DNA of 17,668 nt, taken from the NCBI GenBank assembly GCA_020722685.1, contig DYKH01000109.1, positions 1 to 17,668 on the forward strand, read 5' to 3'. The notes under the pieces were generated by a model that was not told the origin of the DNA, searched no databases, and saw nothing but the letters and a program-made list of their open reading frames with translations. The stretch is from Caldithrix sp. Lineage in GTDB: Bacteria > KSB1 > UBA2214 > DYKH01. The position numbers and the translations under genes were made by a program. Below are positions 13,171 to 17,668 of the stretch, piece by piece (the first letter of the stretch is position 1; each line of letters begins with the position of its first letter).

Positions 13171-13217
13171 GGAAATCAAGCTCCGCACCGCCTTACCTTT
13201 CTCCATGGGAGTGGAAG

Positions 13218-14240
13218 ATGGTCACCATCAAACGCATTGCCGAAGCCGCGCAATGCTCTGTAGCCACCGTGTCCAAAGCCCTCAACGGCCGCCCTGATGT
13301 CGCCGAAGAAACGCGCAAGCGAATTTTGGAAATCGCCAAAGCCCACCAATTTTATCCCAACGCCATGGGCAAAGGACTGAAGAAGCGAGTCACCGAGAGC
13401 GTCGGCGTCATTTTTTGTCGCGAAAAGCTTCCCCTTTCTCTCAATCCATTTTATTCCCGCGTCCTCGAAGGCATCGAAGCCGAGCTCGCCGTCAGCAACT
13501 ACAATCTTGTTCTCCACCTGTTGCCTGAATCCTACACCAACGAAATGCCGAAAATGATCCGCGAGCGCCAAGTGGATGGTTTGGTCTTAGTCGGCGTTTT
13601 GCATCAGAGCTTCATCGACCAGATTGGTTCATTAGAAATACCTACTGTGTTAATCGATCCCAAAATTGCCGGTGACTCCTTCAATCAAGTGCTTATCGAT
13701 AACGAACATGGAGCTTTTGAAGCAACGCAATACTTGATCAAACGAGGCCATCGCCGTATCGGTTTTATCTCCGGCGACCTCGACCGGCTCAGCTTCCGCC
13801 AACGCTACGAAGGCTTTAGAAAAGCACAGGACTTTTATCGTATTCCTTTTGACGAATCTTTGCTACAAACCGGCGGGCTGGAAAAAGGGTACGATCACGT
13901 AAAAACCCTGCTTTCCTTGCCCGAAAGACCGACAGCCATCTTTGCTGCCAACGACATCAACGCCATCTATGGCTACAAGGCCATTAAAGAGGAAAAGCTG
14001 CGCATACCAGAGGATGTCAGCGTCATCGGTTTTGATGATATCGAATTGGGGAAGATGATCACCCCGCCGCTGACGACTGTCCGAGTTTACAAGGAACAGA
14101 TGGGCTCCATCGCGGTTCGCACCTTATTCAAGCTCTTGAGCCATGCAAGCGATCGACCGGTTACCACGCTGGTTCCGACACGCCTAATAGAAAGAGAATC
14201 AGTGGCTGATATTTCCAAAGACAACAGTGCGGTTAAATAA
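13218..14240 (+). CDS. LacI-family transcriptional regulator
   Basis: A 340-aa DNA-binding repressor. Residues 3-24 are the LacI helix-turn-helix (TIKRIAEAAQCSVATVSKAL, then NGRPDVAEETRKRI). Residues about 45-58 are the hinge helix (YPNAMGKGLKKR). From about 60 to 332 it has the periplasmic-binding-protein-like sugar-sensing domain, with IGFISGDLDRLSFRQRYEGF, TAIFAANDINAIYGYKA and the ISVIGFDD-like block VSVIGFDDIELG. The length is normal. GGGAG at 13207-13211 is six bases before the ATG. Two matching operators upstream indicate autoregulation. The next gene, for a secreted carbohydrate-binding-type protein, starts 57 bases later on the same strand, so it is likely co-transcribed and co-regulated. 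The effector sugar cannot be read from the sequence. Confidence 0.95.
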   Translation: MVTIKRIAEAAQCSVATVSKALNGRPDVAEETRKRILEIAKAHQFYPNAMGKGLKKRVTESVGVIFCREKLPLSLNPFYSRVLEGIEAELAVSNYNLVLHLLPESYTNEMPKMIRERQVDGLVLVGVLHQSFIDQIGSLEIPTVLIDPKIAGDSFNQVLIDNEHGAFEATQYLIKRGHRRIGFISGDLDRLSFRQRYEGFRKAQDFYRIPFDESLLQTGGLEKGYDHVKTLLSLPERPTAIFAANDINAIYGYKAIKEEKLRIPEDVSVIGFDDIELGKMITPPLTTVRVYKEQMGSIAVRTLFKLLSHASDRPVTTLVPTRLIERESVADISKDNSAVK

Positions 14241-14245
14241 ATCAC

Positions 14246-14270
14246 GTTGAGTTCCTCGAGAAGACTCAAC
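14246..14270. other. Intergenic hairpin between lacI-type gene and CBM protein gene
   Basis: GTTGAGT (14246-14252) pairs perfectly with ACTCAAC (14264-14270) over an 11-base loop. No T run follows (CAACAAAAAACC), so it is not a typical terminator. It may protect the downstream mRNA or reduce read-through between the two genes. Confidence 0.4.
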
Positions 14271-14297
14271 CAACAAAAAACCAAAAGGAGGTACCCT

Positions 14298-17264
14298 ATG
14301 AAACGAGGGTTATTGTGGTTCCTGGCCCTTTTGTTCGTTGCCGCCTGGCCGGTAACTGCTCAGGTCATTGTCGACTTTGAAGACGGCACGACGATGGGCT
14401 TCGCGGACAATGGCTGGGGCCAAGCATTCAGCAGCGTCGTCTGGGCCGCCGATCCGTCCGGTGCTTCTACGGGCGTATTGGCGTTGAACTTTGACGGCAG
14501 TAGAGGCGACAAGGGAGACATACAGATCGACAATGTGGACCCAAAGGGCGCCCATTTGCTCGTCTACTGGATCTTCCTGCCGGAGAATACCCCGGATTCT
14601 CTGCTCATCAAGCTCTGGGCGCAGGACAACAAAAGCTGGTCATGGAATGAGCAGGCGTACTTTGTGTACCAGCTTGCCAAAAACAAGTGGTTTCCCATCA
14701 GCTTCAACATGGAAGCCAACTATGTGAAAGATCCCACCAAGTTCGATCACCATACCGCCAAGCTCGGCAAGGCCGGGGTTGAAGTGGCGCGCTGGTACGA
14801 GCATGATGCGGACGTCAACTGGGCCGGAACGATTCTGATCGACAACGTCAGCTTGGTAGGCGTGGAACCCAAAGTCTTTGCGGATTTCGAGACTGGTACC
14901 AATGACTTTGCCGATAACGGCTGGGGACAAGCATTCTCCAGCGTTTCACGCGTTGCCGACCCATCTGCTCGCAGTGCCGGCGTACTGGCTCTGGCGTTTG
15001 ATGGCACCCGCGGAGACAAAGGCGATATCCAAAAGGATAACGTCGATCCTGTGGGCGCATCAGTTCTCGGCTACTATATCTGGCTGCCGGAAAATACCCC
15101 GGATTCGCTGGTGATCAAGCTCTGGGCGCAGGATAATAAGCACTGGTCCTGGACTGAACAGCTTTACTATGTTTATCAAATCCCCAAAGGCAAATGGTAT
15201 CCGATTTACTTTGACATGGATGCCAAACGTGCTATGGATCCCACCAAGTTTGATCACAAGACCGCCAAGTTGGGCAAGACCGGCATCGAGGTCGCCCGAT
15301 GGTTCGAGCATGACGCAGATGCCAACTGGAGCGGGACCATCTACATCGACGATGCCGCCATGCTCGGATTGGAAGTGGGCAAGAAATGGGTCTTTGCCGA
15401 CTTTGAAAAACAGGCCCTCGGCAATCAGGGTTTTGCCAACAACGGCTGGGGAGCTGCATTGCGAAATGTGGCATGGGCGCCTGATCCCAGTGGCACGACA
15501 GTCGGTACCATGAAAACCGATTGGGACTTTGCCCAGGGTGCCAAAGGTTCGTTTGATAACGGCAATGTCAATCTCGGTTGGACCGATACCGACACGGGCG
15601 CTACCGCCATCACCGTCGATATTTGGCTGCCTGCCGATATTCCGCACGGCGCCCAAGTGTCCATATTCGGCCTAGATCACGCGACCTGGACCTGGACGGA
15701 AGACAAGTTTTTCATCAGCGATTCCGGGCTGGTGCCTGGCAAGTGGAACAAGATGACCTACGACGTCCTCCATTATGTAGGAACCGGCGAGCTGAATCCG
15801 AAAGTGACCATCACCATCGGATGCCAGATTTATTACGCCGTGGCGAATACCTGGGCCGGCTCCGTTTATTGGGACAACTTTACTTTGGTCGGAGTTGAGG
15901 AACCGGCAGGCGCCATCCTTTCGCCGGATGTAGCGAGCGCAGTTGAGACATTCAGCAAATCCGGCACGACATTTGACTATGTACATCTCACCTGGGTCGA
16001 CAATACAGTGGGCACCGAGAGCTACAATATCTACATGAGCCGTTCGCCCATCAACGACCTTTCCGCCCAGGGTGTTATCATGATCGGCGATCACGTGCCG
16101 CACGGTGAGCAATACTACAATCACCGCCCGTACAGCCTTACCAGCGAAAGTCAAACTTTCTACTACGCGGTGGTGGCGGTGAGACCGGATGGCACCGAGA
16201 CCGACCTGACCGACGGCTGCAAGGTCGGCCCGATCACCATCAATACCAGCCCGACTGCCAAGGCCGTTTACGTGCAGGACTTTGCCAGCAAATTCGTGCT
16301 CGACGGTCTGGATACTGAATTCACCGACTACAAGCTCTACACTCTCCATCCCGAGCGCTGTAACGGCAGCGATACCACCGGATGGACCCCAACTTCCACC
16401 GACATGTCCTTCAATGCTACGTTCGTCATTGACGACAATTACCTGTATATCTCGGCGGATGTCACGGACGATGACCTGAACGCTTCAGGCAATCAACCGG
16501 TGGTGGCAGGAAGCCAGGCGTGGATGGGTGACGCCTTGGAATTCTACATTGGCTACTACAATGTCAATCTTTTGGAGGATTGGCACAAGTACAAAGATGT
16601 AGGGGCGGCCGGCACCGGCGACTGGCGCATGGCTTTCACCGCCTGGGGCACGACGGAAAAGGATGGCTTTCAGCCATTCACTTTTCCGGGTGTTGAACAG
16701 ACGGTGTACCAGAAATTCACCGGCGATGGCTACATCATCGAAGCTCGCCTCACCCTTGATTCCTTAGCCCTCAACAACGACCTGGTGGTGGTGGACGGAG
16801 CCATGCTGCCGTTGCGCATCGATGGCACCGACCTCGATCCATCCAAAGGCGATGAGGGGCGCACTCTGTACACCACCTGGGGAAATATGTGGAATCAGGA
16901 AGACTGGAAACGTCCCGCTTGTTGGGGCTTTCTGCAGGTCGTGAACGGCCCCGTTTCGGTTGAACAAAAGCCTGGCGAACAGCCATTCGAATTCAGGCTC
17001 AGCAACAATTATCCCAATCCCTTCAATCCCAGCACCACGATCGAATTCTCGCTGGCGAATACGACGCAAGCGTCGATCGTTGTCTACGATTTGCTGGGCA
17101 AAGAAGTGCGCACGTTGGTCAACGCCAAAAAGTCCGCGGGCGTCTACACCGTCAATTGGGATGGTCGTGACAATTCCGGTCGCTCAGTTCCCAGCGGCGT
17201 ATTCTTCTGCCGCATGGTAACACCCGAGTACAGCCGTACCATGAAAATGACCTTGCTTAAATAG
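14298..17264 (+). CDS. Secreted multi-domain carbohydrate-binding-type protein with type IX sorting domain
   Basis: A 988-aa exported protein. Residues 1 to about 21 are a signal peptide (MKRGLLWFLALLFVAAWPVT, then AQ). Three homologous beta-sandwich repeats follow (about 23-190, 191-361 and 362-535), each with a VxADFE-like start, NNGWG or DNGWGQAF, and a Trp-rich core. Repeats 1 and 2 are very alike (LWAQDNK.WSW, DPTKFDH.TAKLGK); the third is diverged. They look like carbohydrate-binding modules. Residues about 537-651 are fibronectin-III-like, about 652-882 resemble CBM9 (FVIDDNYLYISADVTDDDLN and WMGDALEFYIGYYN), and 896-988 are the sorting domain (NNYPNPFNPSTTIEFSLAN). No glycosidase domain is seen. 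The start at 14298 has AAGGAGG (14285-14291) six bases upstream. It follows the lacI-type gene and is probably under its control, as a surface glycan-binding protein. Confidence 0.85.
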   Translation: MKRGLLWFLALLFVAAWPVTAQVIVDFEDGTTMGFADNGWGQAFSSVVWAADPSGASTGVLALNFDGSRGDKGDIQIDNVDPKGAHLLVYWIFLPENTPDSLLIKLWAQDNKSWSWNEQAYFVYQLAKNKWFPISFNMEANYVKDPTKFDHHTAKLGKAGVEVARWYEHDADVNWAGTILIDNVSLVGVEPKVFADFETGTNDFADNGWGQAFSSVSRVADPSARSAGVLALAFDGTRGDKGDIQKDNVDPVGASVLGYYIWLPENTPDSLVIKLWAQDNKHWSWTEQLYYVYQIPKGKWYPIYFDMDAKRAMDPTKFDHKTAKLGKTGIEVARWFEHDADANWSGTIYIDDAAMLGLEVGKKWVFADFEKQALGNQGFANNGWGAALRNVAWAPDPSGTTVGTMKTDWDFAQGAKGSFDNGNVNLGWTDTDTGATAITVDIWLPADIPHGAQVSIFGLDHATWTWTEDKFFISDSGLVPGKWNKMTYDVLHYVGTGELNPKVTITIGCQIYYAVANTWAGSVYWDNFTLVGVEEPAGAILSPDVASAVETFSKSGTTFDYVHLTWVDNTVGTESYNIYMSRSPINDLSAQGVIMIGDHVPHGEQYYNHRPYSLTSESQTFYYAVVAVRPDGTETDLTDGCKVGPITINTSPTAKAVYVQDFASKFVLDGLDTEFTDYKLYTLHPERCNGSDTTGWTPTSTDMSFNATFVIDDNYLYISADVTDDDLNASGNQPVVAGSQAWMGDALEFYIGYYNVNLLEDWHKYKDVGAAGTGDWRMAFTAWGTTEKDGFQPFTFPGVEQTVYQKFTGDGYIIEARLTLDSLALNNDLVVVDGAMLPLRIDGTDLDPSKGDEGRTLYTTWGNMWNQEDWKRPACWGFLQVVNGPVSVEQKPGEQPFEFRLSNNYPNPFNPSTTIEFSLANTTQASIVVYDLLGKEVRTLVNAKKSAGVYTVNWDGRDNSGRSVPSGVFFCRMVTPEYSRTMKMTLLK

Positions 17265-17276
17265 TTGCGGATCAGG

Positions 17277-17303
17277 CCTCACAGGTCTTCAAGACCTGTG
17301 AGG
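17277..17303 (+). terminator. Long perfect hairpin after the CBM protein gene
   Basis: CCTCACAGGTCTT (17277-17289) pairs perfectly with AAGACCTGTGAGG (17291-17303), in effect 11 or more pairs around a small loop, followed by TTTAC. The T run is short. It may act as a terminator, but the sequence also resembles a dispersed CCTCACAGGTnTT palindrome and shares the AGGTCT/AGACCT core with 8692-8710. Confidence 0.55.
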
Positions 17304-17310
17304 TTTACAG

Positions 17311-17400
17311 TTGACAATTGAACGTTGAACATTGACCGTTGACTATTCAGAACCTTCTAACGGCAACGATCAATGTTCAATTTTCAACGTTCAATTGTCA
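17311..17400. repeat. Seven-base periodic inverted repeat
   Basis: The left arm (17311-17345) reads in 7-base steps: TTGACAA, TTGAACG, TTGAACA, TTGACCG, TTGACTA. The right arm (17368-17400) carries the complementary series: CGATCAA, TGTTCAA, TTTTCAA, CGTTCAA. The arms can form a long imperfect hairpin, the right arm being about one unit longer. No ribosome binding site or coding signal is present. Confidence 0.6.
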
Positions 17401-17412
17401 GTGTCAAATCAG

Positions 17413-17604
17413 GGCTGGCCGTCCGATAATGACGAAAATGTGTGCAACCTGCGGGAGTTTCCTCAATGTAGCAACGGAGGGTTCGCGGTTCCGTTTGGTC
17501 TTTAAGGCTGACCTCCCGCAGGTTGTGCTGCATTATTTTCGTAGTAATTTCCATGTCCGGCTGGGCACCCGATAATTATGAAAATAGTTCTATTTTCGTA
17601 GTAA
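17413..17604. repeat. Two copies of a palindromic element, the first interrupted by another inverted repeat
   Basis: Both copies have GGCTGG, four bases, CCGATAAT, then GAAAAT..., and end with TTTTCGTAGTAA. Copy 2 (17559-17604) is compact, with hairpin GAAAATAG/CTATTTTC around a 2-base loop (17580-17597). Copy 1 (17413-17547) has the same ends. Its loop holds about 95 extra bases with a perfect 13-base inverted repeat CAACCTGCGGGAG (17445-17457) and CTCCCGCAGGTTG (17513-17525). Confidence 0.6.
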
Positions 17605-17643
17605 CCGCAAAGTACCCAAAGGAGGCGCAAAGCTCGCAGAGGA
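17605..17643. repeat. Degenerate GCAAAG tandem array
   Basis: Four spaced copies of a C(G/C)CA(A/G)AG unit, CGCAAAG, CCCAAAG, CGCAAAG and CGCAGAG, at spacings of about 9 to 11 bases. It directly follows palindromic copy 2. It resembles a known type of short intergenic tandem repeat; no function is apparent. Confidence 0.45.
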
Positions 17644-17668
17644 CGTTCATTCTCGATGTCCAGCGCAA

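Larger units (their letters stand above)
12753..13217. other. Regulatory region upstream of lacI-type gene
   Basis: No credible gene: a 90-codon frame at 12743-13015 has no ribosome binding site or recognisable domain. The stretch contains a hairpin GGACTGC/GCAGTCC (12903-12924) and an upstream LacI-type operator. It also has an unused ribosome-binding-site-like AAAAGGAGGT at 13020-13029, a promoter and a second operator. A 19-codon frame from ATG 13060 lacks a nearby ribosome binding site and is not called. Confidence 0.5.
17265..17668. other. Repeat-rich intergenic stretch at right end
   Basis: No credible gene: a 78-codon frame at 17339-17575 runs through the palindromes and has no ribosome binding site. 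The stretch holds the hairpin at 17277-17303, a 7-base-periodic inverted repeat and two copies of a palindromic element, one of them interrupted. A GCAAAG tandem array lies near 17605-17643. Confidence 0.55.

Noticed and set aside
17339..17575. 78-codon frame in the right-end repeats
   Set aside because: It is built almost entirely from palindromic repeat sequence and has no ribosome binding site.
17311..17604. Possible CRISPR array at the right end
   Set aside because: The repeats are inverted or 7-base periodic, with no regular 20-45 base spacers between identical direct repeats.

Overview
The window looks like a chromosomal segment of an uncultured member of the FCB superphylum (for example a KSB1-, Calditrichota- or Ignavibacteria-like lineage). 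Two large secreted proteins end in the NYPNPFNP-type C-terminal sorting domain used by type IX secretion. A DUF3078 outer-membrane protein and a DUF4332 protein point the same way. Start sites mostly carry strong AGGAG-type ribosome binding sites. The exact phylum cannot be fixed from this sequence alone.

Layout. 1-300: a palindromic, MITE-like element and a terminator from an upstream gene. 301-5363: a single-strand housekeeping-like stretch with a DUF4332 helix-hairpin-helix protein, MscL with a C-terminal zinc ribbon, a DUF3078 protein and an 831-aa HerA/FtsK-type ATPase. 5364-5893: a gene-free stretch whose second half can fold into several hairpins. 5894-8674: a 926-aa secreted protein with seven carboxypeptidase-regulatory-like repeats and a sorting domain, followed by a strong terminator.

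8675-12752 is a decayed accessory zone. It holds remnants of a MacB-type tripartite efflux operon (a membrane-fusion protein tail joined directly to a permease tail), then a RelB/DinJ-YafQ toxin-antitoxin pair. A second, diverged permease tail follows. On the minus strand lie a DUF6883/DUF4926 gene pair and a DUF1697 gene. Five frameshifts and one nonsense codon fall in this zone, several at homopolymers, whereas the large genes on both sides are intact.

12753-17264 is a carbohydrate-related locus. A LacI-family regulator lies behind a good sigma70-like promoter and two LacI-type operators. It is followed 57 bases later by a 988-aa secreted protein with three carbohydrate-binding-like repeats, a fibronectin-III-like domain, a CBM9-like domain and a sorting domain. 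The likely logic is that a sugar relieves LacI repression and a surface glycan-binding protein is made. 17265-17668 contains only palindromic and short-period repeats.

The most unusual material is the decayed zone (an intact DUF4926 gene overlapping a broken DUF6883 gene, and a toxin whose frameshift removes its catalytic end), the nested palindromic repeats at both window ends, and the orphan operator plus ribosome binding site upstream of lacI. I found no clear complete novel system.
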